NCBI RefSeq assembly: GCF_004912275.1 | Contig: NZ_STGY01000004.1 | Span: 1-64,000 of the forward strand | DNA: 64,000 bases | Direction of reading: 5' to 3' | DNA from: Glycomyces buryatensis | GTDB taxonomy: Bacteria; Actinomycetota; Actinomycetes; Mycobacteriales; Micromonosporaceae | Shown here: positions 1-7,667 of the stretch, piece after piece | How the letters are laid out: every line of letters starts with the position of its first letter | How positions within the stretch are numbered: position 1 is the stretch's first letter | Made by a program: the position numbers and the translations under genes | The notes under the pieces: generated by a model | What the model was told of the DNA's origin: nothing | Databases searched by the model: none | What the model saw: the letters and a program-made list of their open reading frames with translations, nothing else

Positions 1-760
1 CCGCCTGCACACCAGACGGGACACGGGACCGAAGCGACCAGTACACGACCGGACCAGCCGGTCAGCACGCCCCGAAAGCGGGGCTGCGCTCGACCGACCG
101 GACCGGTGCGCGGGACGCTCGTTGAACGACCCCGTTCCACCGGAACGGACCGGTGAGAGGGATGGTCTCCGGTGGCGTTTGCTCGGTCGGGACCGACCGG
201 TGGAAGTGATGCCTCCCGATGGGCTGCACCTGGCCGGAACAGACCGGCGCAGACGCGAAGCCCCTCAGAGGAAGGGCACGACCGACAGTCGCGAAGGCCG
301 AGAACCGAGAGCCGAGAGGCCGATGCGTGATGACCGAAGCGGGACACGGGAAGGGAGGCACGACGGCCATGACAGCCATGCCGACCATGACGAACGCGGG
401 CTCGACCACGCCACGCCCCTGCCCCGCCGACACTTCCGCACGGGAGGCCCGGCAGCGCAGGCCACCGGCCCCGGCCAGCGCCACACCGCAGACCGACCCC
501 AGCCTGGCACCTTCCGACCTGGCCCCGGCAACACACCCGGGACCGGTCGGCCACTGCTCGATCGCTGCGAGCCCGAACCTGCACCGACGACCAGCCCCAC
601 CCCGGCACACCACCCCAACCGACCTTCCCCGTCCCTCCGTCGCTGCGAGCCTGAACGACAACGGAAAAGCCACCAATCCCCGGCGGCGCACCCCGGACCG
701 GCCCACCACCACTCCATCGCTGAGGGTGGGAGAGGCCGTCGGAATGAATCGGAATGAATA
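1..760 (+). pseudogene. Degenerate region ending like a DUF222/HNH gene tail
   Basis: No convincing intact gene lies here. Long open frames exist on both strands (for example plus frame 2, open from the left edge to about 757), but their products are Pro/Arg/Thr-rich with no recognisable domain, typical of chance frames in GC-rich DNA. On the plus strand positions 706-723 read Pro-Pro-Leu-His-Arg-stop. This is identical in peptide, and nearly so in DNA, to the last codons of the DUF222/HNH gene that ends at 17639 on the minus strand. The first codons of frame 2 read RLHTRR, resembling the segment after the HNH motif in that gene (RIHTRQ). The frame giving PPLHR is broken by several stops upstream. 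I read this as a decayed low-complexity 3' end of another HNH-family gene, entering from outside the window. Confidence 0.3.
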
Positions 761-813
761 GGCGCGCTTCCCTGGCAGTGGGAAGTGCGCCGGGTCTTTC
801 CGGGCCGGGCGAG

Positions 814-1050
814 CTAGGCGATGTCGCCGGATTTGATTCCGGAGAGCAGGCCGCCGAGGTCGGCGGCGCTTACGCGGAGGTGGGCGTAGCTGTCGGCGAC
901 AGGAGTCTTGGTGTCTCCCACGGCGACTTCGCCGCCGAGGACGGCGATAGCGACGCACTGCCCGTTGCTCCCGCTGTCGCTCCGGGAGCTCTCGACCTCA
1001 CCCCGGCCGATCTCCGCCTCCGGCGCCCGCGCCCGACCCGCCGCTCGCAT
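814..1050 (-). CDS. DUF397 domain protein (orphan)
   Basis: Small protein of about 78 residues, close to the usual DUF397 length. It shows the family core SSRSDSGSNGQCVAIA followed by GEVAVGDTK and a C-terminal LLSGIKSGDIA, matching the family pattern (KSSRS..G..CVEVA, VRDSK, WxxFLxxVKxG). The Trp normally before KSSRS and the Trp of the C-terminal motif are both missing. In actinomycetes DUF397 proteins (BldB is the named member) usually accompany an XRE/DUF5753 regulator and bind or antagonise it. No such regulator is adjacent here, so this is an orphan copy. The ATG at 1050 is the most sensible start; no clear ribosome binding site was seen. A second DUF397 gene, with its partner, lies at 15.7-16.7 kb. 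Confidence 0.6.
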   Translation of the reverse strand: MRAAGRARAPEAEIGRGEVESSRSDSGSNGQCVAIAVLGGEVAVGDTKTPVADSYAHLRVSAADLGGLLSGIKSGDIA

Positions 1051-1157
1051 GTGTCCACGATCGTCACGGAACTCCAGATCAAACCCGCCTAGATCAGCGG
1101 CCCCGCAGCAGGTCCGACTTAGGTCGGCCCGCTTTTGCCGCCTCGATACCCGTTGCG

Positions 1158-1739
1158 GTGCTGAGCCTGTACTGGCGTGCTCGCCGCATGGAGCGACGAG
1201 GGAACCGGCCGAGGAGTGCTGAGACAGCGGAGCACCGCGAATTGACGGTGCCTCTGGCAATCCGTGACCTGACACGGGACGACCTGGCCGATTGCGGATG
1301 GTCGGGCGGACCGCTCCATCTCGCGGCCGTGGCCGGTGAACTCGAGCGGGCCGAGGCGCGCGAGGTCGACTATCTGGCGGTCTGCGCACCCTCGGGGAGC
1401 CCGGTGGCGATCGGTGGGGTCGACTTCGTCCCGTTCGCCGACGCCGGCTACCTGTGGCAGCTGGCCGTGCACCCGCTCTTGCAGCGTTGCGGCATCGGCA
1501 CGCTGCTGGTCGGCGCGTTGGAAGACCGCATCCGGGCTCGCGGGCGCTTCCGTGCGGAGCTGCGCTATGAGGAGCACGAGGCGGGGAACCGCGCCTTCTA
1601 CGAACGGCTCGGCTACACCGCCTACGGCACCGTGGCCGACGGTTGGGACCAGCAGCTTCCGGGCGGTCGGATCGAGCGGTACGAGACGACCTGTGTGCAG
1701 ATGCGACGCGAGCTGCAACCACTGGCGTCAGCCTCATGA
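1158..1739 (+). CDS. GNAT family N-acetyltransferase
   Basis: Predicted acyl-CoA-dependent acetyltransferase, up to 193 residues. The GNAT core is clear: a hydrophobic strand with DYLAVCAPSGSPVAIGGVDF, then LWQLAVHPLLQRCGIGTLLVGALEDRI, which is the acetyl-CoA pyrophosphate loop in the form Q-R-C-G-I-G, then the C-terminal NRAFYERLGYTAYG strand-helix-strand. The substrate cannot be inferred. The start is uncertain: GTG 1158, ATG 1188 and GTG 1248 are all in frame, and the domain itself begins just after 1248, so the true protein may be about 163 residues. It stands alone between the orphan DUF397 gene and a convergent protease gene, ending at a strong hairpin. Confidence 0.8.
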   Translation: MLSLYWRARRMERRGNRPRSAETAEHRELTVPLAIRDLTRDDLADCGWSGGPLHLAAVAGELERAEAREVDYLAVCAPSGSPVAIGGVDFVPFADAGYLWQLAVHPLLQRCGIGTLLVGALEDRIRARGRFRAELRYEEHEAGNRAFYERLGYTAYGTVADGWDQQLPGGRIERYETTCVQMRRELQPLASAS

Positions 1740-1837
1740 CCGGCACGTGCTCCCAGACTTGCACATGATTTCGCGAGTCTGGATCGCGGCACGCGTCCGC
1801 CTGCTGAAGCGTCCGGATCCTTCCCTTTGATACTGCG

Positions 1838-1870
1838 AGCGGGGCACGGGTTCTCCACCCGTGCCCCGCT
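1838..1870. terminator. Bidirectional terminator hairpin
   Basis: A perfect 14-bp inverted repeat (arms 1838-1851 and 1857-1870, loop TCTCC) sits between the convergent GNAT gene (plus) and protease gene (minus). Confidence 0.75.
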
Positions 1871-1884
1871 TCGCTCGCGTCCTG

Positions 1885-3141
1885 TCAGATCAGGTTCTTG
1901 AGATCCTTCGCGATCAGGCCCGCCGCCACTCCGGAGTTGGGGCAGCCTCCGAAGTGGTGGAGCGCCACGACTTCATGCGTGTCCCTTGACAGCACCGGGG
2001 AGCCGGAGGAGCCGAACTCGGTGTCGCAGTAGTAGGACACGTCGCTGGCGGCCACATAGCCGTCGTAGACGGCGTCCTTGACCACGCAGTTGCCGCCGTC
2101 CACCGACGACTCCATGGCGATCTCGGTCGGGCGTCCGGCCGGGTGCTGGGGGATGTAGATCGCCTCGCCGCGGGTCGCCGGTGTGTCGGAGAGCTCCAGG
2201 GAGCCGAAGCCCTTGACGGCCTTGAAGTCGTCCACGCTGAAGAGCGTGTAGTCGAGGTCCTTCGACGTCGCCACGACCCGCTTGCCGCCCACCTTCACCG
2301 GTTCGGTCTCGCCGCTGCCGTCGCAGGAGGTGCAGCCGTAGCCGAACCAGACCTCGGTGCGCTGGGCCTCCGGAGTCTCGGAGAAGCAATGATGGTTGGT
2401 GAGCATCCGGTTCCGGTCGCCGACGCGGAACGCCGTGCACAGGATGGTGCCGTCGATCAAGAGGCGCGCTACGGGCTCGGCATGGTCGACCACGTCCGGA
2501 TAGGAGTTCTCGTAGCAGGGCGAGGGCTTCTTGTCGTCGTCGGTGCAGATGCTCTCCTCGGGGCGGTCCCGGTCGTGCTTGTCGTCGATGACGGCGTCCA
2601 GGACCTCCTCGGGGAAGCCGTACGCAGCCTTGTCGACCACCGCGCCCAGCACCGCCGACGTGGACTGGCGGGCGGTGCGGTGGAGCTCGACGATCGCGGT
2701 GTCGCCGTTGATGGACGTGGCCCAGTCGTCGACCATCGACTCCTCGTAGCGGTAGGACTCGGCCCCGTCGGGGCTGGAGACCGTCACATAGTCGGTGTCG
2801 GTGAGCAGCAGGCGCTCGAAGTGGACCTTGACGTAGCTGGCCCCGGGCTCGGAGAGCTCCACCGTGTTCGACTCGATCGGGTCGGCGTACGTCAGCGACT
2901 CGGCGACGTCCACGGTCTCCCCGACATCGACCAGGCCCAGCAGCGAATCGTCGACGGGCAGTTGCTCGACCGCCTGGCCGAGGCCGCCGTCGGTCTGCTG
3001 CTCGGCGAGGGCCCCCGGGACCACCATGGCCGCCCCCGCCACCGCCAGCGTCCCCGCGAAGCCCGCGAGGGCCAGCTTGCGGCGTCCCCGTCCGCTCGCC
3101 CGCACCCGTCCCGGTCCTGGTTTCCGCACTCGTGCCGCCAC
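1885..3141 (-). CDS. Secreted trypsin-like serine protease
   Basis: Exported serine endopeptidase of chymotrypsin (S1) fold, 418 residues. The N-terminus has a long basic stretch, a hydrophobic core around residues 23-43 and a probable signal-peptidase site after Ala-Leu-Ala at 46. Residues 50-200 are an uncharacterised domain that may be a propeptide or binding module. The catalytic triad is visible: His251 in LTNHHC, Asp297 in DLDYTL and Ser381 in GSSGSP. Several Cys pairs suggest disulfides, as expected outside the cell. The GTG start at 3141 has an AAAGGAG ribosome binding site six bases upstream. The gene is monocistronic and shares a terminator hairpin with the convergent GNAT gene. The specificity is not predictable; similar proteins are annotated as trypsin-like or glutamyl-endopeptidase-like. 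Confidence 0.88.
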   Translation of the reverse strand: MAARVRKPGPGRVRASGRGRRKLALAGFAGTLAVAGAAMVVPGALAEQQTDGGLGQAVEQLPVDDSLLGLVDVGETVDVAESLTYADPIESNTVELSEPGASYVKVHFERLLLTDTDYVTVSSPDGAESYRYEESMVDDWATSINGDTAIVELHRTARQSTSAVLGAVVDKAAYGFPEEVLDAVIDDKHDRDRPEESICTDDDKKPSPCYENSYPDVVDHAEPVARLLIDGTILCTAFRVGDRNRMLTNHHCFSETPEAQRTEVWFGYGCTSCDGSGETEPVKVGGKRVVATSKDLDYTLFSVDDFKAVKGFGSLELSDTPATRGEAIYIPQHPAGRPTEIAMESSVDGGNCVVKDAVYDGYVAASDVSYYCDTEFGSSGSPVLSRDTHEVVALHHFGGCPNSGVAAGLIAKDLKNLI

Positions 3142-3278
3142 CGCCGGCTCCTTTCGTGAGAGATGTATCGGTGGTTCAACGAATGAATGGGGGAGAAGTT
3201 GCGCCTCTCCCCCGTGGGACCGGGAGACTCAGGACACGGGCCTCCTGCGAAGGGCGCGTTGCCGACTCCCTTGCCTGC

Positions 3279-5051
3279 CTACCGACAGCGGCCCCGGATG
3301 TCATTGAGACCCGCCCGGGTCACCAGGACCAGGAGCTTGTCTCCGGCCTTGACTCGGAAGGACGGGGTCGGGTTCCAGCTGACGGCCTTGGAGGTGAGGC
3401 CCTTGCGAATCGCCAGCAGTCGGATCGAGCCGAACGCGGTCACGTTCCCGGCGTAAGCGTCGTCCAGTAGGGACCCCTCCTCTACCGTGACCTCCGCGAT
3501 GTAGGCGTTGTGCTCCCGGACCGGGATCGTCTCCAGGATCTCGTCGTCGGTCAGCGCCCGCGCGAACGAGGCCGCCGCGACCTGTGGCGCGCTGTAGGAG
3601 TGGTGCGGTGAGGCGGTGCCGGGCGGGGTGCCCTTGTTCAGGTTCTGGCGCACCAGTTTCGCGAAATCGTCGTTGTAGATCCGCATGACGGTGCGCAGGT
3701 CGGAGCGGAGGTCGATCCCGGCCAGCGCGGTCTCGAGGTTCGCCGAATCCTGGCTGGCCATCGTCACCAGCGACCGGCACTTTTCGATCTCCGCTTCCCG
3801 CAACGTCTCCGGGCGGCTCGCGTCGCCGATGAGGACCTGCGCTCCGGCTCTGCGAGCGGCCTGGACGCCGGGAGCGTCGCGGTCCTTTTCGATAGCCACC
3901 ACCTGGATGTTCTGGTCGGGGTCGTTGCGCAGCGTCTCGACCACGCGGGTGCCGAGGTTGCCGAGTCCGACCACGACGACGTGGTCGCGCACGGCCCTGA
4001 GCATTCGCCCTTCGGAGAGCGCGTAGCGGCGCTCGACCACGACTTGGACGATCGCACCGGTCAGGACCGGGACGATGAGCGCCCCGCTGAGGACCAGGAC
4101 CGCGTGGGTGACCTTGAGCCACCGGTGGGCGGCCATCTCGGGGTCGAGGCCGCTGCCGACCAGCATGGACACCAGGTAGACGGCGTCGCCGACGCTGTCG
4201 ACCGGGTTCGCCTGGCTCTGGTAGTGCATGAGGATCGCGCCGCTGGTGACGAGGGTGACCGCCAGCAGCCCCGCGGCGAGCACGAGCCCCCATTTGCGCT
4301 TGAGCGTGGATACCACGGCGTGTCTGCTCTGGCGCCAGAACTGGAGGGCCTTCTCCCACTTGGGGCGGATCCAGCTGCGCCGGCCCGAGGGTTGGAGGCA
4401 CAGGATCCGCACGGACTCGTCCCGGTCCTCGGGGAGCATCTCCATGCGGCCGTAGCCGTTGGCGACCACCCATTGGGATTCGGCCCGTTCGTGGGGCACA
4501 CGGGTGAGGTAGAGCCGTCGGCCCCAGATCAGGATGTCGCCGGGAGGGATCTGCTGGAGTGCGGCGGCCGCGTAGGTGCGGGCGACCATGTCGGCGTCGG
4601 ACTCGACGAAGACGCCCTCGCCGCCGAGGAGGTTCTGGATGTGGTCGCGCAGTCCCTTGTTGTACATGCGGATGATCAGGCGCGCCGGGGTGTCGTCTTC
4701 GAGGTCCCGGGAGAGTTCGCGGACGCTGAGCGCGAGGTGGAGGTTCTCGACGTCGTCCTGGTTCATCAGGGCTACCGCGTAGGCGTGGTAGAGGCCGGCC
4801 TTGAGAATGGTCTCGGGGGTGACGCGCCGGGCCTTGACGATGTTGAGGCGGCTGTTGTCCTCCGCCTCCCGCTCGATTTCGGCGCGCTGGGTTCCGGGGG
4901 TGTCCGAGAGGAGGGCGACGACTCGGAAGGAGAACCGCCCGGTCAGGTTCTTTATGAAGCGCAGGGTCAGGCCGTTGTCGCCGACGACGATGATGAGACG
5001 TTCGGACTGCGAGGCCTCGTCGGGGGGAGGACGCCTCAGATCGGGGTACAT
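3279..5051 (-). CDS. Two-TM ion channel flanked by two RCK/TrkA domains
   Basis: Probable nucleotide-gated cation channel subunit, 590 residues. Domain order: an N-terminal RCK/TrkA-N Rossmann domain (residues 19-170, GDNGL motif near 24); a middle segment; transmembrane helix at 254-276; a re-entrant loop at 285-302; a second helix at 313-340; a second RCK domain with the dinucleotide motif GLGNLG at 362-367; and a TrkA-C-like domain at 515-590. This resembles the CASTOR/POLLUX and bacterial RCK channel families, but the pore loop reads SMLVGSGLD rather than the K+ filter TVGYG, so K+ selectivity is doubtful. Most RCK channels have RCK domains only after the pore; here one precedes it. The ATG at 5051 has no ribosome binding site but lies 6 nt after a TAAACT -10 box, so the transcript is probably leaderless. 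Confidence 0.82.
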   Translation of the reverse strand: MYPDLRRPPPDEASQSERLIIVVGDNGLTLRFIKNLTGRFSFRVVALLSDTPGTQRAEIEREAEDNSRLNIVKARRVTPETILKAGLYHAYAVALMNQDDVENLHLALSVRELSRDLEDDTPARLIIRMYNKGLRDHIQNLLGGEGVFVESDADMVARTYAAAALQQIPPGDILIWGRRLYLTRVPHERAESQWVVANGYGRMEMLPEDRDESVRILCLQPSGRRSWIRPKWEKALQFWRQSRHAVVSTLKRKWGLVLAAGLLAVTLVTSGAILMHYQSQANPVDSVGDAVYLVSMLVGSGLDPEMAAHRWLKVTHAVLVLSGALIVPVLTGAIVQVVVERRYALSEGRMLRAVRDHVVVVGLGNLGTRVVETLRNDPDQNIQVVAIEKDRDAPGVQAARRAGAQVLIGDASRPETLREAEIEKCRSLVTMASQDSANLETALAGIDLRSDLRTVMRIYNDDFAKLVRQNLNKGTPPGTASPHHSYSAPQVAAASFARALTDDEILETIPVREHNAYIAEVTVEEGSLLDDAYAGNVTAFGSIRLLAIRKGLTSKAVSWNPTPSFRVKAGDKLLVLVTRAGLNDIRGRCR

Positions 5052-5057
5052 GAAAGC

Positions 5058-5063
5058 AGTTTA
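5058..5063 (-). promoter_or_regulatory. -10 box of leaderless channel gene
   Basis: TAAACT on the minus strand, 6 nt before the ATG at 5051, with no Shine-Dalgarno sequence between. Fits the TANNNT leaderless architecture that recurs in this window. Confidence 0.55.
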
Positions 5064-5146
5064 CGGACGATGGGCGAATCGCTCGGTCCCCAGCGTCCCC
5101 GCTTGGGGGACAATGGCAGTGCCGGGCATTGAGCGGCTACGGGCAG

Positions 5147-5167
5147 TCCTCCCCCGCTCGGGGGACA
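5147..5167 (-). terminator. Possible terminator after tandem-GNAT gene
   Basis: A GC-rich hairpin (GTCC/CCCC paired with GGGG/GGAC) lies just past the stop of the minus-strand gene ending at 5175. A similar motif, GTCCCC-GCTT-GGGGAC, occurs near 5093-5112. There is no T-tract. Confidence 0.35.
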
Positions 5168-5174
5168 GGGACTC

Positions 5175-6197
5175 TCAGGCGTCGCGTTCGATGCGTTCGA
5201 TGAGCTTGTCGACGTCGGCCTCGTAGTCGTACCAGTCGACGTCGTGGACGAAGCCGAGTTCGGAGTTGATCCAGCGGACGTCGTCGGCGGTCTCGATGGT
5301 CCAGGTCTGGACGTCGGTGAGCTGCGGTTCGGCGCGGCGCAGCTCGGTGAGCAGCCTGGCCTTCATGGACATGGCGAGGCCGTAGGAGCGGTGCGCCGGG
5401 TCGACGACGGTGTCGTACTGGTCGGCGCGGGTGGGCCGCTGGGCGGCGACGACGAGTTCGGTGAGTCCCACGACGTGGCCGAAGGGCTCGGCGAGGGCGA
5501 CGACGATGTGCGAGCGCATCCCGCGCCGCTCCAGTGTGGCCAGTGAGTCGCGGAGGCGGTCGGCCTGGGCCGAGCCGCGCCATTCGGGGACGACGGCCAC
5601 GTCGGCGTTGGCGCGCAGGTTCGCCTTGACGCCTGCGTAGGTGTCCAACAGGCGCTCGGGGACGCCACCGGCGTGGTATTCGAGCCGGTATCCGGCGGCC
5701 AGGCGCCCGGCGGCCTGCTCGATCTTCTCCCAGTCGACGTCGGCCCAGCGCAGCAGGTGCCGCTGCTCGACCACGGCCCGCTTGAAGCCGACCCGGTCGT
5801 AGAAGCCGACGGCCGGGGTGGTGGCGATGACCTCGACCGACAGGGTCCGGCAGCCCTCGGCCTTGGCGCAGGCGGCGACGGCGCGCAGCAAGGCCTTGCC
5901 GACGCCGTGGCCGCGGGCGGACGGGCGGGTCGACATCTCGACCACGCCGGTCCCGGCCTGGTCGCCGCCGAACATGATGAGGCTCGCGTGGCCGATGAGG
6001 TCGCCGTCGTCGTCGCGGTAGAGGAACGCGAAGCGCCGGTCGTCCGGGAGGGTTCCCACGAGGTAGTCCCGCAGCCGGTCGGTGCGCCACCTGGGCTCGG
6101 CGGGCATGTCGGCGGCGGTCATGTCGTTGAGCACCGAGCACCAGTCCCGGATGTCATCGGCTGTCATTTCGCTGGGCACGAGCTGCTTCAGGGGCAT
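5175..6197 (-). CDS. Tandem GNAT acetyltransferase
   Basis: 340-residue protein with two GNAT folds in one chain. The N-terminal domain (about 1-165) carries the acetyl-CoA loop RPSARGHGVGKALL, with GFYDRVGF at its end. The C-terminal domain (about 170-340) has VVDPAHRSYGLAMSMKARLL and a WINSELGF end, where the pyrophosphate loop has lost its glycines (RSYGLA), so the second domain may be catalytically weak. Mycothiol synthase MshD shares the double-GNAT layout and length, but I see no residue that proves that role; many actinomycete tandem GNATs are uncharacterised. The ATG at 6197 follows a GGATGAGAG ribosome binding site. It probably forms its own transcript. Confidence 0.82.
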   Translation of the reverse strand: MPLKQLVPSEMTADDIRDWCSVLNDMTAADMPAEPRWRTDRLRDYLVGTLPDDRRFAFLYRDDDGDLIGHASLIMFGGDQAGTGVVEMSTRPSARGHGVGKALLRAVAACAKAEGCRTLSVEVIATTPAVGFYDRVGFKRAVVEQRHLLRWADVDWEKIEQAAGRLAAGYRLEYHAGGVPERLLDTYAGVKANLRANADVAVVPEWRGSAQADRLRDSLATLERRGMRSHIVVALAEPFGHVVGLTELVVAAQRPTRADQYDTVVDPAHRSYGLAMSMKARLLTELRRAEPQLTDVQTWTIETADDVRWINSELGFVHDVDWYDYEADVDKLIERIERDA

Positions 6198-6300
6198 CTC
6201 TCATCCTTACCCGATATCGGCACCCCGCGGAACCCCAAGCCGGTACCGCGCTCCGGCGGCGCGGCCGTAGTGGCCCGGGCCGGATTGCTGGGGCCGCCGC

Positions 6301-7152
6301 TCATGCGGTGCTCTGCTTGCCGTATTCGTCGGCTCGGTCGTAGACCTTCTGCACGTAGGTGTCGACGTGGTTGTAGCTGAAAACGGCGTCGTACCAGTCG
6401 GCGGGCGTGGTCATGTCGTGCTCGTCGTGGCACAGGTAGTTCGCGGCCGCGACGGTGGCGTCGTCGATATTGTGCGGGTCGGTCTCGCCGTCGCCGTTGC
6501 CGTCGGCACCCCAGCGCTCCCAGGTGTCGGGCAGGAACTGCATGGGGCCCATCTCGCCGTAGGTGGAGCCGATGATGTCGGTCAGCGTGGTCCCGTCGGA
6601 CTGGATCCGGTTGCCGCCGGTGGTCCCGTGGTTGGTCTCGGTCGCGCCGATGCCGGCGAGGGTCGTCCACGAGAGGTTGCAGCCGGGATTGAGGACGGAG
6701 GAGACGAGTTCGGCCCGCCCGTACGCGACGAGCGCCCGTTCGGGAATGCCCAGAGTGGTCAGCGACCCGGCCCAGGTGTCGAGGTCGTTGGCCACATCGG
6801 AGGGAGTGGAGGCCGAGTCCGAAGGCGACGGCGGCTCGGATCCCGGGGCCTGGTCGGGTTCGGCCGGGAGCCCGGCGGCCGGGGCGTCCTCGGGGGTGAG
6901 CACCAGCGGGGCCTCCTCGGCCTCCGGCTCGGGCTCGGACCCGTACGACCAGGCCGGGCCCGCCGTCGGGACGAGGTAGTAGCCGGCCCCCAGCGAGGCG
7001 GCGAGGGCCAGCGCGGTCACCGCGCACTGCACGGCCAGGCGGCCGACGTGCGACCGCAGGCCGCGGAATCCGGCCCGGATGCCGCGCCCGGTCGCCTTGA
7101 GCGCCTTCCAGGGCAGCGAGGCGAGCCTGCGGGGGAGGTCTGCGAACCGCAC
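6301..7152 (-). CDS. Membrane-anchored lytic transglycosylase
   Basis: Peptidoglycan-cleaving enzyme of the SLT/MltB-like family, 283 residues. A basic N-terminus is followed by one transmembrane segment (about 38-62). An acidic Pro/Ser-rich linker (70-120) reaches through the cell wall, and the catalytic domain runs from about 120 to 283. The presumed catalytic Glu172 lies in GIGATETNHG, followed by the family motifs YGEMGPMQFLPDTW (198-211), AAANYL and a C-terminal YNHVDTYV. A GDGNGDGETDPH stretch after the MQFLP motif is typical of actinomycete members and may bind Ca. It probably acts in wall remodelling or spore germination. The GTG start at 7152 has a distant AAAGGGA site. Transcribed divergently from the cyclase gene. 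Confidence 0.86.
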   Translation of the reverse strand: MRFADLPRRLASLPWKALKATGRGIRAGFRGLRSHVGRLAVQCAVTALALAASLGAGYYLVPTAGPAWSYGSEPEPEAEEAPLVLTPEDAPAAGLPAEPDQAPGSEPPSPSDSASTPSDVANDLDTWAGSLTTLGIPERALVAYGRAELVSSVLNPGCNLSWTTLAGIGATETNHGTTGGNRIQSDGTTLTDIIGSTYGEMGPMQFLPDTWERWGADGNGDGETDPHNIDDATVAAANYLCHDEHDMTTPADWYDAVFSYNHVDTYVQKVYDRADEYGKQSTA

Positions 7153-7639
7153 GGAAACGGGTGTCCCTTTCTGTTCTTCAACTCTTCACGTCGTGGGCCC
7201 GGTCCCGGCGGGCCCGAACTCGAAATCGCCCGGGCGCGGAGGCGGCGGGGCCGAAACGGCAACGGTGGCAAGTATGCACCCGGTGCCGCGGCGGCGGTGC
7301 CGGCCGACGCGATCGCCTCCGAATGAATGCTGCACGTGAGTATTCCCTATGTTCGATCGCGGCGGCAACGCCTGCCCTCGAACAATCTTGTTTCTGTCCG
7401 AATAAGCCCGCTACCGGCGACGGGGCTCGATCGTTTCCCCACCGGGCCCCGGGGCGGGACCGCGCCGCGCGGGTCCTGGGACCGTCGACCGTCGGGATCG
7501 AGCACTGCCACGAGCAGACCACGGGATAGTCCGCCTCACGTTGAGCGCACAGGGCCCCGGGCCGCCCGAAGGCGTCTGATTCCCCGTCACATCCGGTAAC
7601 CGACTGAGATGGGGGAGACACAGTGAGGCCGCTGGGCTT
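7153..7639. other. 487-bp divergent intergenic region
   Basis: Separates the lytic transglycosylase (minus) from the cyclase/ATPase (plus). No convincing gene on either strand; minus-strand frames crossing it are shadows. Positions 7360-7410 are locally AT-richer and may hold promoters. At its right edge a stem-loop (7634-7667) encloses the first possible start of the cyclase. Confidence 0.5.
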
Positions 7640-7667
7640 GTGTCCGCGCATCAGCGCGCCACAGCCC
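7634..7667 (+). promoter_or_regulatory. Stem-loop over the upstream cyclase start codon
   Basis: GGGCTTGTG pairs with CACAGCCC (one bulged base) and the inner CGCGC pairs with GCGCG around an ATCA loop. The hairpin contains the in-frame GTG at 7640, so initiation there would be occluded unless the structure opens. It could be a regulatory leader, or a sign that the real start is TTG 7691 or GTG 7703. Confidence 0.4.

Noticed and set aside
62-958. 298-codon minus-strand frame at the left edge
   Set aside because: Low-complexity Arg/Gly/Val translation that runs into the DUF397 gene region; the opposite strand better explains the 3' motif.
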